DNA from: Elusimicrobiota bacterium
GTDB lineage: Bacteria; Elusimicrobiota; Elusimicrobia; FEN-1173
Assembly (NCBI GenBank): GCA_016721625.1
Contig: JADKHR010000001.1
Coordinates: 186,001 to 250,000, forward strand
Reading direction: 5' to 3'
DNA length: 64,000 nt
The notes below the pieces were generated by a model. The model ran no database searches. It saw only the letters and a program-made list of their open reading frames with translations, and was not told where the DNA came from. Within the stretch, counting starts at the first letter, position 1. Each line of letters opens with the position of its first letter. The position numbers and the translations under genes are program-made. Shown one piece after another: positions 9,850-17,750 of this stretch.

Positions 9850-9918
9850 GTAACAGAGTTGTAACGGAAACGTAAACGAATCGAACAGCAGTATTTACAT
9901 GTTTGTTACAAGTTGTTA
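9850..9918. promoter_or_regulatory. Divergent intergenic region with inverted GTTACAA-type repeat pairs
   Basis: Between the giant gene (minus) and the lone receiver gene (plus) lie two related repeats in opposite orientation. GTAACAGAGTTGTAAC is at 9850-9865; on the minus strand it reads GTTACAACTCTGTTAC, two GTTAC units 11 nt apart. GTTACAAGTTGTTA is at 9905-9918 on the plus strand, units 10 nt apart. Each repeat faces one gene. Direct repeats with one-helical-turn spacing are typical of OmpR/PhoB-family operators, and such a system is encoded 0.5 kb away, but the link is inference. Confidence 0.35.
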
Positions 9919-9984
9919 AGGCGGTGGACCGGAAATGAACGTATCCTTAGTTCGAGGACGGAAACACTTCGAGGAGGGCGGTCC

Positions 9985-10356
9985 ATGGAAAACGCAAAAA
10001 GAATTCTTGTCATCGACGACGACATCGGAATGGCCGACTTGTTGGCCGATTTTTGCGAGGAAATGGGATGCGAGGTCCGCTGCGTCACGGATGGCCGAGA
10101 GGCGCTTCGCGCCGCCATCGATTTCCGACCGCACCTGATCACGCTGGACCTGGAAATGCCATTTTTGGATGGGTTCGAGGTTCTGCGTTTGCTTCGCGCG
10201 CACCCGGCCACGAACCGGACTCCCGTGGTGGTGGTCTCCGTGATTGCGGAGGATTCGGATTTGACAAGCGAAACCGTTTGCGGAAAACTCGCCAAGCCCG
10301 TTCGGTATGCCGCTTTTGCCGAGAAAATTCAGGCCATGCTCAAACCGGCGGTTTAA
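9985..10356 (+). CDS. Single-domain response regulator (receiver only)
   Basis: A 123-residue CheY-like receiver with no output domain. The acidic pocket is VIDDD (Asp11-13), the phosphoacceptor is Asp55 in LDLEMP, and the conserved Lys-Pro is in KLAKPV. ATG 9985 was chosen over the longer frame opening at 9913 because it sits about 7 nt after GAGGAGGG and the homology starts there. It is divergent from the giant gene and converges on the PhoB-like regulator. A single-domain receiver usually works in a phosphorelay or through protein contact; its partner kinase is not identified, though the histidine kinase at 11.1-12.6 kb is close. Confidence 0.9.
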   Translation: MENAKRILVIDDDIGMADLLADFCEEMGCEVRCVTDGREALRAAIDFRPHLITLDLEMPFLDGFEVLRLLRAHPATNRTPVVVVSVIAEDSDLTSETVCGKLAKPVRYAAFAEKIQAMLKPAV

Positions 10357-10371
10357 CTTGTAAAGGGGGGG

Positions 10372-11051
10372 CTATTCGTAGCGGTAGCCGATTCGCTCCA
10401 CGGTTTTGATCCGATCGCCCAGTTTGCCGAGTTTTCGACGAAGCCGCCCGACGTGAACATCCACCGTGCGGGTGTTGCCGAAATATTCATGGCCCCAGAC
10501 CGTTTCGGAAAGTTCTGCCCGGGTCATCACCTTTCCCTGGTTGCGAAGGAGCGAGAGAAGCAAATCAAACTCTTTGGGGGAAAGCGCTAAGGGTTTCCAT
10601 CCATAACAACGATGTGCTTCTCCATATCTACCGAGAGGCCTCCGTCCTTCAAGGGGGCCTCCTTTTTGTCTCCCCATTCCACTCGACGGAGAACGGCTTT
10701 GATGCGGGCCACGAGTTCCGTCTGATTGAACGGCTTCGTGATGTAATCGTCGGCGCCGATTTCCAATCCGGCGATCTTGTACGAGTCGAGGTTTTGAACG
10801 GTGAGGAAGACGACCGGGATGGTTCGAGTGGCGGGATCGGCCCGAAGGATTTTGCAGATTTCAAAACCATCTTTGTCCGGCAGTTGCAAGTCTAGGATGA
10901 TGAGGTCGGGTTTGGAGTTTTGGATTTTTTTCAAGGCATCCGAGCCGCTTTCCGCCCCCACCGTGACGAAACCTTCCTTTCCGAGGATGCTCTCGACCAG
11001 CCGGCGAATATCTTTGTCGTCGTCCACCACCATGATCCGTTTTTTAAGCAT
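10372..11051 (-). CDS. OmpR/PhoB-family response regulator, split by a frameshift
   Basis: Residues 1-125 form a receiver (VVDDDKD pocket, Asp54 in LDLQLP, TKPF). A winged-helix DNA-binding domain of the PhoB type follows in another frame, with LSPKEFDLL, the recognition-helix region RTVDVHVGRLRRK and the C-terminal GYRYE. The frame breaks near 10594, in the codons for VVMDG-KPLAL; one extra A in a run of A on the coding strand would restore a normal protein of about 225 residues. It lies 68 nt downstream of the histidine kinase on the same strand, so the two form a kinase-regulator operon. Sequencing error is more likely than inactivation. Confidence 0.88.
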
Positions 11052-11119
11052 TTTCTGCCCCCTCTGCGATTCTTGAAATTATCCTAAATGTTCGGCGCCC
11101 TTTTGTAAACCCCCGTTCT

Positions 11120-12583
11120 TCAGCCCAACGGGGAGGCTTTTTGTTCCGTTTCTTCCTTCACGGGTTCGGCCTGGCGAAGCACGACATGCACCGTGGTGCC
11201 GCGGTCCTGTTCGCTTTCAATCCAAACGCGCCCTCCGTGGGCCTCCACGAAGCCTTTGACGAGGGTCAGGCCGAGGCCCGACCCTTTGGTCTTTCGGGCC
11301 AGGCCCGTGGTGGGTTTGACCTGTTCAAACTTGTTGAAAACCGAGGCCAGGGCCTCCGCCGGAATTCCGATTCCCGTGTCCGTCACGCGAAGATGGATTT
11401 GGTTATTTTCCGCGGCGGCCAGCAAGGCGACCTGTCCTTCCAGGGGTGTGAACTTGAAGGCGTTGCTGAGGAGGTTGGTGATGACCTCGAGCAGTTTGTC
11501 GGCGTCTGCCCATAGAGGGGGGAGGTGTGGATCGATGCCGATGTGGAAATTAATGTTTTTCTCCTGCGCCATGGGACGAAAGACCACGGACATTTCTAAG
11601 GCGAGGTCTTGAAGGAGGACCCGTTCCTGGTGGAGTTCGATTTTGCCCGATTCAATTTTGGCGACGTCCAACAAATTATCGATGAACCGGGCCAGCCTCA
11701 CGGAGTTCTTCTTAACGACGATCAGAAATTCACGCTGTTCCGCCGTGACGGGACCCGCGCTTTCCTTCAAAAGGAGTTCGACATAGCCTCGCAAAGAGGT
11801 CAGGGGGGAACGAAGTTCGTGCGTCACATTTGAAACAAAGTCCTGTTTTAAACGGTCCAGTTCTTGAAGTCGGGCGGCCATCACGTTGAATTCTTGGGCC
11901 AATTCCCCCAGTTCGTCTCGGGTCGTGATTCGAATTCGGTGGTCCAAGTTTCCCTCTCCAATCTTGTGGGCGCCGTCGCGCAGAAGGCCGATGGGCCGCG
12001 CCAAGAGCACGGCCAGCCCCACGGCGACAACGATCCCGAACCCCAGGGCCGCCAGAGCCGCCAAGAAAATGCGTTGGCGCGCCGCCTCCAAGGCTTGGTC
12101 CACCAGTTGGGCCATGGACGTGCGGGAATAACCGACCCGGGCGACGCCCAACCGCCGGGTCCCTTTTAAAATGGGAAGCGCGAGGTCGACCACATCGTCG
12201 GTGAGGCCGGTCTGTTGGCGGAGGAGTCCCCTGGTTTCGGCGGCCCGGAGGCTCACGGGGTCCGTGAGTTTCTGGTCGACGAAAGCGGGGTTCGTATGGG
12301 CCACCACGCGGCCCCCTTCGTCCAGGACCATGGCGTAGCTGAGCGCCCGGGACCGGCGGAGGAGAGAAAGATAGCTGGCGAGCAGTTGGTCGTTGTTGGC
12401 AGCGACCGACTCGCGGCGAATCTGCACCAACGAATTGACGTTGTCTTCCTGTGTTTGATCGAAACGGCGGACCAAATAGTGCCGCTCGGAAATAAAAAGT
12501 GAAACCCCCACGCTCGCGACGGCGCCCAGGACGAGAAAAGCGGAATGAAGAACAAGTTTGGTGCGAAGAGGAATTCGTTTCAA
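11120..12583 (-). CDS. Membrane sensor histidine kinase, PhoR-like
   Basis: A 487-residue kinase. Hydrophobic segments at about 10-30 and 170-196 enclose an extracytoplasmic sensor region of about 135 residues. A HAMP linker (about 197-248) precedes the HisKA motif VTHELRSPL with the phosphorylated His255. The ATPase domain shows the N box (NLLSNAFKF), G1 (DTGIGIP) and G2 (GSGLGL). It should phosphorylate the PhoB-like regulator just downstream. The only start that keeps the first membrane segment appears to be TTG 12583, without an obvious Shine-Dalgarno. The ligand is unknown. Confidence 0.9.
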   Translation of the reverse strand: MKRIPLRTKLVLHSAFLVLGAVASVGVSLFISERHYLVRRFDQTQEDNVNSLVQIRRESVAANNDQLLASYLSLLRRSRALSYAMVLDEGGRVVAHTNPAFVDQKLTDPVSLRAAETRGLLRQQTGLTDDVVDLALPILKGTRRLGVARVGYSRTSMAQLVDQALEAARQRIFLAALAALGFGIVVAVGLAVLLARPIGLLRDGAHKIGEGNLDHRIRITTRDELGELAQEFNVMAARLQELDRLKQDFVSNVTHELRSPLTSLRGYVELLLKESAGPVTAEQREFLIVVKKNSVRLARFIDNLLDVAKIESGKIELHQERVLLQDLALEMSVVFRPMAQEKNINFHIGIDPHLPPLWADADKLLEVITNLLSNAFKFTPLEGQVALLAAAENNQIHLRVTDTGIGIPAEALASVFNKFEQVKPTTGLARKTKGSGLGLTLVKGFVEAHGGRVWIESEQDRGTTVHVVLRQAEPVKEETEQKASPLG

Positions 12584-12630
12584 GGGATTTCAGTGTAACA
12601 GAGGTATTCCCGCCCGTCAAGGGAAACACC

Positions 12631-12659
12631 TTGTCGATTCATGGTTTGTCTGTTACTAT
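12631..12659 (+). promoter_or_regulatory. Sigma70-type promoter for the 12688 membrane protein gene
   Basis: TTGTCG at 12631-12636, a 17-nt spacer, then TACTAT at 12654-12659. The predicted start, about 12666, lies 20 nt before the gene's ATG with a Shine-Dalgarno (AGGGGAG) in between. It is divergent from the kinase operon. Confidence 0.55.
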
Positions 12660-12687
12660 TGTTTCAATCTTTGCGTAGGGGAGACCT

Positions 12688-13029
12688 ATGTTTATTCTAA
12701 CGAGCAACATGTTTGGTTTGGCTATTCTGAGTCTTGGTATCTTGGGGGTGATCGTGTCCCTCTTGATCTCAAACCGCCGAAGGTTCTTGATCGGCATTAG
12801 TCTGTCGGGGTTCCTGGTGGTGCTCGGAATATTTTACGTCGTCGACACCAGCCTGCGCCAATGGTGGACCGCTCGGAGCATCGCGAAATTACAAGCCAAA
12901 AACCGGGAAACCTTGGACCTGCTAAAAAATCGTAACGAGGCGACCGTCCCAGCGGTCCCTTTGACGGTCGAGGAGCGGGGCAACCAAACGCCGGCGCCCG
13001 CGGTTCCTCGCCCACGACGTCGTTCTTAA
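12688..13029 (+). CDS. Small membrane protein of unknown function
   Basis: 113 residues: two predicted membrane helices (about 8-27 and 33-53), then a basic, partly coiled cytoplasmic region (about 58-90) and a Pro/Arg-rich tail ending RPRRRS. ATG 12688 follows TAGGGGAG at proper spacing. I recognise no family. It is divergent from the sensor kinase and followed by the DsrE-like remnant 19 nt later; no functional link is evident. Confidence 0.7.
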   Translation: MFILTSNMFGLAILSLGILGVIVSLLISNRRRFLIGISLSGFLVVLGIFYVVDTSLRQWWTARSIAKLQAKNRETLDLLKNRNEATVPAVPLTVEERGNQTPAPAVPRPRRRS

Positions 13030-13048
13030 CATAATCCGTCCGGCTCCC

Positions 13049-13426
13049 GTGGCCGTCTTTTCCGTCGTTCTTTTTGGCGGCGGGTTGGACTGTTTCTATG
13101 AAAGCGTTTCCTTTATTGCCGCCGCCCGGGCCCGGGGGGACACGGCCATCCTCTTTCTTCGCGGGCCGGCTTTGCGGGCGTTCGTTGAGTCCCGCTGGAG
13201 TCTGGACGAGGCTCTTCCATCCCCCGAATCCTTTCACTTTCAAAACAAAACCCCGCGGCGTTCCTGAAGGACCTTCACGCCCATGGCGGCGTTCGCGTAT
13301 GCCTGCTCGGCTTGGGCCCGCCTCTGGAAAATAAATTCCGCGGTCCTCGCCGAAAGGGTGGACGCGGTGATCGGTTTAAACGCTTTCCTCTCTCAGGGCC
13401 AGGGCGGGCCGATCCTGACCTTTTAA
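13049..13426 (+). pseudogene. DsrE-like small protein with two frame breaks
   Basis: GTG 13049 opens a frame encoding an N-terminal half that resembles DsrE/peroxiredoxin-like proteins (VVLFGGGLDCF, then FIAAARARGD and ILFLRGPAL) and stops at 13265. The next segment (FLKDLHAHGGVRV) is in another frame from about 13258. The C-terminal part (YACSAWARLW, then AERVDAVIG) returns to the first frame from about 13298 and ends at TAA 13424. Two compensating indels would give an intact protein of about 125 residues. DsrE proteins take part in sulfur transfer or small-molecule binding; the family call rests on the fold pattern only. Confidence 0.5.
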
Positions 13427-13432
13427 AAGCGA

Positions 13433-13444
13433 TATAATCCTCCC
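13433..13444 (+). promoter_or_regulatory. nadA -10 element, leaderless arrangement
   Basis: A perfect TATAAT at 13433-13438 is followed by 6 nt and the ATG of nadA, so transcription should begin at or next to the start codon. No good -35 is seen at 16-18 nt. There is no Shine-Dalgarno between. Confidence 0.5.
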
Positions 13445-14377
13445 ATGGGCACGGCTCCCCCCAGCGATATCGTCGCCGAAATCAAACGCCTCGCCAAAAG
13501 GCGGAACGCGGTCATCCTCGCGCACAACTACCAGGTGGGCGAGGTTCAGGATATCGCCGACGTCGTGGGGGATTCCCTCGCTCTGTCGCGGGAAGCCGCT
13601 CGGACGCGGGCCGACGTGATTGTTTTTTGCGGGGTCCATTTCATGGCCGAGACGGCGGCTCTCTTGGCGCCGGAAAAAACCGTACTCCTCCCGGACCTGG
13701 AGGCGGGCTGTTCGCTCGCGGCCACGGTGGACGCGGCCCAGGTCCGCCAGTGGAAAGCCCAACATCCGGCCGCCGTGGTGGTGGCCTATGTGAACACCAC
13801 CGCCGCCGTAAAGGCGGAAGCCGATATTTGTTGTACCTCCTCCAACGCGGTCCGGGTGGTCGAATCCGTTCCGAAAGAGAAAGAAATTCTTTTTCTCCCG
13901 GACATGTTTCTGGGCCAGTTCGTTCGGGAGAAGACCGGGCGGCGGATCCATTTGTGGCCGGGGTCCTGCCACGTTCACCGCGCGATCCATGACGAAGACA
14001 TTGAGGCCAAGAAGAAAGAGTTCCCCGGCGCCGAGCTTTTGGTCCACCCCGAGTGCGGATGTCTGACGTCCGCGCTCCGACACGCCGATTTCATCGCCTC
14101 CACGAGTGGAATGGTCCGGCACGTCTCCGAGTCTCCCCGCCAAACCTTTTTGGTCGCCACCGAGAACGGAATCCTCCACAGCATGAAAAAACAGAGTCCT
14201 GGAAAAACCTTCATCCCGGTGTCGCGGGCGGCCGAGTGCGAGTTCATGAAAAAGATTTCCTTGGAAAAGGTTCTCTGGTCCCTGGAGGGGATGAAACATC
14301 GCATCACTGTTCCGGCGGAGATCGCCGATAAGGCGCGACGGGCGATTGAACGCATGGTGGCGATTCCGGGCTTATGA
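13445..14377 (+). CDS. nadA: Quinolinate synthase NadA
   Basis: 310 residues; condenses iminoaspartate with dihydroxyacetone phosphate to quinolinate in NAD synthesis, using a [4Fe-4S] cluster. The N-terminal AHNYQ substrate motif and the cysteines in CGVHFMAE, CCTSSNA and HPECGC are visible. Full length, with no frame break. Its last codons overlap the moaD-like ATG (ATGA), so it leads an operon with moaD, moaE, the EVE gene and the membrane protein. nadB and nadC are not in the window. The ATG lies 6 nt after a TATAAT, so translation is probably leaderless. Confidence 0.95.
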   Translation: MGTAPPSDIVAEIKRLAKRRNAVILAHNYQVGEVQDIADVVGDSLALSREAARTRADVIVFCGVHFMAETAALLAPEKTVLLPDLEAGCSLAATVDAAQVRQWKAQHPAAVVVAYVNTTAAVKAEADICCTSSNAVRVVESVPKEKEILFLPDMFLGQFVREKTGRRIHLWPGSCHVHRAIHDEDIEAKKKEFPGAELLVHPECGCLTSALRHADFIASTSGMVRHVSESPRQTFLVATENGILHSMKKQSPGKTFIPVSRAAECEFMKKISLEKVLWSLEGMKHRITVPAEIADKARRAIERMVAIPGL

Positions 14378-14601
14378 TCACCCTGCTTTTCTTCGCCCGG
14401 CTGGCTGAACTGACCGGGGTTCGGCGGATGGAAACGATGGCGTCAAACACCCCTCAGGCGCTGGCGGACGCCCGCCCCGAGTGGGACTTTTTGAGAGATC
14501 GGAGCCTTCGCGTGGCCGTTAATCGCCGCTGGGCCCATTGGGACACGCCTCTGTCGGATGGGGACGAGGTGGCTTTCCTTCCCCCCTGGGCTTCCCCCTA
14601 A
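14374..14601 (+). CDS. moaD: MoaD/ThiS-like protein lacking the C-terminal Gly-Gly
   Basis: 75 residues with the MoaD beta-grasp pattern (ITLLFFARLAEL at the start, LSDGDEVAFLPP near the end). MoaD, ThiS and CysO end in a thiocarboxylated GG; this one ends PPWASP-stop. I checked the other two frames at the end and found no GG, so a single indel does not explain it. It overlaps nadA by ATGA and its stop touches the moaE ATG, which supports a role as the small subunit of molybdopterin synthase. Without GG it cannot be adenylated in the usual way; C-terminal remodelling or loss of function is possible. Confidence 0.72.
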   Translation: MITLLFFARLAELTGVRRMETMASNTPQALADARPEWDFLRDRSLRVAVNRRWAHWDTPLSDGDEVAFLPPWASP

Positions 14602-15070
14602 TGGAAAAGGTCCCATTTTTTACGGCCGGTCCCATTGCGGCGGATGGGCTGGAAGAGCGCGCCCGGCACTCCGAACCCGGGGCCGTGGTTTCGTTTCAAG
14701 GGTGGTACGGCCGGACCGCACCGCCCGGGGCCCGATCACCGCTTTGGAGTTCGAGGCCTACGAGGCCATGGGCGAGGTGGAAATGGCCCGGATCTTCGAA
14801 GAGGTTCAAGTGAAATGGCCTGGCACTCATATGCTGTGGCAACACCGGCTCGGCCGTGTTCCAGTGGGGGAAACGAGCCTTTTCCTCGTGGTCAGCGCTC
14901 CCCAACAAGACGCCGCTTTTGCGGCCTGCCACTTCGCGTTGGAACAGATGAAATCCCGTGTTCCCCTGTGGAAAAAGGATATTTTTTTGGACGGCGCCTC
15001 CCGCTGGTCCTCTCATCATCGGGAAACCTTGCTGATTTCCGACAGCGTTCTGACCTACCCCGCTTCATGA
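14601..15070 (+). CDS. moaE: Molybdopterin synthase large subunit MoaE, frameshifted
   Basis: From ATG 14601 the first 35 residues run in one frame up to VVSFQG. The rest (VVRPDRTARG onward, including LEFEAYEAM, HRLGRVPVGE and the active-site region VPLWKKDIFLDG) is in a second frame; the break is near 14700 in CAAGGGTGG. Rejoined it is about 156 residues, normal for MoaE, with the catalytic Lys pair of WKK present. It adds two sulfurs to precursor Z with MoaD. The stop overlaps the EVE start (ATGA). A base-calling error is the simplest explanation. Confidence 0.85.
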
Positions 15071-15480
15071 CCGCCTGGATCTTTTCGACGGAGCCGGGGG
15101 TTTACCCTTGGTCCCGGGTGGAAGCCGATGGACGGGCCCGTTGGGACGGCATCCGGGGGCCCCTGGCCCGGCGGTGGCTCCGGGAGATCGCCGTTGGAGA
15201 CACTATTTGGGGATATCACACCTCGCCAGAAAAAACCCTGGTTTGCCTGGCCCGGGCCGCGGCGGCGGCCGTCCCAGATCCCGCGGATGAAAAATGGCTG
15301 GCCATCGATGTGTCGTTTGAGCGCTGGCTCCAAAGGCCCGTTCCATTGGCGGAAATGCGTGCCAGCCCTGCGCTCTCCGAAATGCCTTTTTTGCGGATCC
15401 CCCGGCTTTCGGTGGCTCCCGTCACACCCCTCCAGGAACGCGCCTTAAAGTCTTTGGCGGGGGAAATGAAAAAACAATGA
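15067..15480 (+). CDS. EVE-domain (PUA-like) protein
   Basis: 137 residues, the size of a stand-alone EVE domain. Typical motifs: WIFSTEPGVYPW at the N-terminus, RWDGIRGPLARRWL, VGDTIWGYHTS, and the C-terminal LSVAPVTPLQ. EVE domains bind modified bases in DNA or RNA; the specific ligand here cannot be told. ATG 15067 overlaps the moaE stop and the gene's own stop overlaps the next ATG, so it is cotranscribed. Confidence 0.85.
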   Translation: MTAWIFSTEPGVYPWSRVEADGRARWDGIRGPLARRWLREIAVGDTIWGYHTSPEKTLVCLARAAAAAVPDPADEKWLAIDVSFERWLQRPVPLAEMRASPALSEMPFLRIPRLSVAPVTPLQERALKSLAGEMKKQ

Positions 15481-16674
15481 ATCCCCTGCTCGGACAAATG
15501 GGAGCCATCGTTCTCGTTTCCGCGCATTTCATTCCCGGGTGGGGGTGGCGACGCAAAGAGGTCCAGTGGGTGCGCCCGCCGGGGCCCACCGCCGCTCATT
15601 TTCCTAACACGCGGGGGGCTGAGGCCTGGATGATGATGTTCGTGGCCCTGGGCTGGAACGTTTTGGCGTTTCTCACTTTTTTTGGTTTTTTCGGAAAGGC
15701 CCAGGGGATGGGAGTGGGCGCGGGGGGGAGTCTGGGCGTGGTGGGCCTGGCTCTCCTTTTGTGGGCTGTTTTGGAGACACGCCGTTGGCGTGTTTCACGG
15801 GGGGCCAAGGTGAACATTTGGGGCCGGGCGGCCCGGGGAAATGTTGGTGGGCGTCATCCGCACGGGCCTTTCCGAGGCGGACCCCGCGGGTCTGATCGTG
15901 AACTTGGATTGCTTGGAAAGCGATTCCGATTTAACTCGTCGGCTCTGGACGGCGGAAATTCACGCTCCCTCTCCCACGGGGCCGGACACCTGGCCCTTTC
16001 ATTTCTCGATTCCCGAGGAGGCTCCCCCGTCAGGATTGTCTCCCAATGGCGTGGTCCTTTGGCGGTTGAGGGCGCGCACCGCCTCTCGGTCGGTTTTCGG
16101 GGCCAGCTTCGACTTGGGCGTGGCCCGGGTTCAGGGCCCGCCTTCCCGTGTGTTGCCGGTTCCTCCGCCGACGCTTCTCTCCCGTTCGGGCGGAGCCAGG
16201 CGGTATATCCGGGTGAGTGAGGAAGCCGGCGGGGTGGTTGTTCGTTTGGGGGCCCGGACCTCTTTCCCGGGTCCGAACCCCATCGTGTTGTGGGCCTTCG
16301 GTTTGGTGGCCGCTCTTTGGTTGCTGGTCATGACGGTGGCCTCCTCCGGGGCCTATGTTTTCCTGGGGCTGGCCAACGCCGCGGTGGCTCTCGGTTTGTT
16401 GTACACGTGGTTTGCACGGGTGGAATTGCGTGTCACCAGCGACGAGGTGATCGTGCGGAGGGTCTTTTTTAAATTCTCCGATGCCCGCCGATTTGCCCGG
16501 AGCGAGTTGACCGGCCTGCGGGTGAATTTGACGGGGCCCGAACCCCTCTACGGGGTTCGGATGGAACGGGGAAATCTGCGGCCCGTGGGCGTTTTTGAAG
16601 GGTTTTCTAACCTCTTGGACGCCCATGAAGCGGCTCGAACCCTGAGCCGAATTTTGGGTCGGCCGGTGGTATAA
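15477..16674 (+). CDS. Membrane protein resembling DUF3592 proteins, frameshifted
   Basis: The N-terminal frame (from ATG 15477) has two membrane helices (about 45-65 and 76-97). A second frame, joined near 15820, continues as AGRPGEMLVGVIRTGL, then an arrestin-like beta region (IPEEAPPSG, VLWRLRART) and another pair of helices (about 16280-16410), and ends at 16674. Rejoined length is about 398 residues. The layout is that of DUF3592-type membrane proteins of unknown function. It overlaps the EVE gene start and precedes bcp by 18 nt. Confidence 0.65.
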
Positions 16675-16692
16675 ATTCAGGGAGGAGGTTTT

Positions 16693-17145
16693 ATGTTGAA
16701 AGTTGGAGACCGGGCCCCGAATTTTTCGGCGCTGGATCAGAACGGGGAAAAGGTGGAACTTTCCAGTTTCAAGGGAAAGTCCGTTGTTTTGTATTTCTAT
16801 CCGAAAGACCTGACGCCGGGGTGTACCGTGGAGGCTTGCGGGTTTCGGGACGATCACGGGGCCTTCAAAAAAAAGGGGGCCGTGGTGTTAGGCGTCAGCA
16901 AAGACGGGGCCGCCTCGCACAAGAAGTTCGCCGAAAAGCACGGACTCCCTTTTCCTCTTTTGGCCGACGAATCGGGATCCATCGTCAAAGCCTATGGGGC
17001 CTGGGGGGAAAAGTCCATGTATGGCAAGAAATACATGGGGATCCTGCGCGTTACCTACGTGCTGGGCGCCGATGGCCGCGTAAAGGCGGTTTTTCCAAAG
17101 GTCAAGCCCGCCGGCCATTCAACCGAAATTTTGGCGGTTCTTTGA
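16693..17145 (+). CDS. bcp: Thiol peroxidase of the BCP/PrxQ type
   Basis: 150 residues with the thioredoxin-fold pattern of PrxQ: VVLYFYPKDLTPGCTVEACGF holds the peroxidatic Cys44 and, five residues on, the resolving Cys49. LGVSKDGAASHKKF and FPLLADESG follow. It reduces hydroperoxides with thioredoxin. ATG 16693 follows GGAGGAGG at 6 nt. The TGA stop lies inside the -35 of the next promoter. Confidence 0.95.
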   Translation: MLKVGDRAPNFSALDQNGEKVELSSFKGKSVVLYFYPKDLTPGCTVEACGFRDDHGAFKKKGAVVLGVSKDGAASHKKFAEKHGLPFPLLADESGSIVKAYGAWGEKSMYGKKYMGILRVTYVLGADGRVKAVFPKVKPAGHSTEILAVL

Positions 17146-17170
17146 CTAAAGGCACCTAATTAAGTAATAT
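17142..17170 (+). promoter_or_regulatory. Sigma70 promoter of the DUF2203 gene, leaderless
   Basis: TTGACT at 17142-17147, 17-nt spacer, TAATAT at 17165-17170, then 6 nt and ATG 17177. The transcript should start at about the ATG. The same promoter is duplicated at 22924-22952. Confidence 0.7.
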
Positions 17171-17176
17171 ATAAAA

Positions 17177-17608
17177 ATGATTCAGCGCTATTTTACTTTG
17201 CAAGAGGCTCAAGCGTGCCTGCCGCGGGTTCGGGAGCTGGTGGCCGAGGTTCAAGAGCTGAAACGGCGAGCCCACGCTAAAATCTCCCACTGGCGGACCA
17301 GGGGAGAAGCCAATTTTGTCGAACTGGCCGTGTCGCAGGGGCAAGTCGAATTCCTTTATTCCGAGGTTCGCCATCGGCTGGAAACGCTCCTGGACCTGGG
17401 ATGCGTTCCGAAGGATATGGATCAAGGTCTGGTGGATTTTCCTGCGCGGATCCCCGGATATGGGGAGGGGTATTTTTGTTGGAAGGCCGGAGAAGCGGAG
17501 GTGGGCCACTGGCACGGGCTGACCGAAGGTTTTTCGGGTCGGAAGCCGATCGTCGAAGCGGGGGTTCCCTGGAAAACCCTGCCAGGATTTCGCTCGCCGC
17601 TCCGGTAA
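17177..17608 (+). CDS. DUF2203 family protein
   Basis: 143 residues matching the DUF2203 pattern: YFTLQEAQACLPRVREL at the N-terminus, GCVPKDMDQGLVDFPA, then a C-terminal CWKAGEAEVGHWH with GFSGRKPI. The family's function is unknown. It has its own promoter with the -10 six nt from the ATG and no Shine-Dalgarno. A truncated paralogue with the same promoter lies at 22959. It converges on the RND exporter gene. Confidence 0.85.
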   Translation: MIQRYFTLQEAQACLPRVRELVAEVQELKRRAHAKISHWRTRGEANFVELAVSQGQVEFLYSEVRHRLETLLDLGCVPKDMDQGLVDFPARIPGYGEGYFCWKAGEAEVGHWHGLTEGFSGRKPIVEAGVPWKTLPGFRSPLR

Positions 17609-17714
17609 CCCTTTCCAGTCTTCTTTCGCCCGGGCAACCCCTTCCCCGCCTGAGCGCGTCCTCCGAATGGGCCAAGGAACCTCCCCCGAAATATAAAAGG
17701 CTTTCCTGGCGTTG

Positions 17715-17742
17715 TTTTTGAGAGAACGGTCTCTCGGAAAAA
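17715..17742. repeat. Inverted repeat between convergent genes
   Basis: TTTTTGAGAGA, loop ACGG, TCTCTC GG AAAAA: an 11-bp imperfect hairpin between the DUF2203 gene and the end of the exporter gene. The T tract precedes and the A tract follows, so it is not a textbook terminator on either strand, though it may help stop the convergent transcripts. The rest of 17609-17750 shows nothing recognisable. Confidence 0.35.
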
Positions 17743-17750
17743 TCGCTACG

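Noticed and set aside
9850..9918. Canonical PHO box
   Set aside because: The unit spacing fits but the units do not match CTGTCAT or TTAACA well enough to name the regulator.
13376..14299. 307-codon minus-strand frame opposite nadA
   Set aside because: nadA is complete and recognisable on the plus strand; the opposite frame has no motif.
17715..17742. Bidirectional Rho-independent terminator
   Set aside because: The T tract precedes and the A tract follows the stem, the wrong order for termination on either strand; kept only as an inverted repeat.
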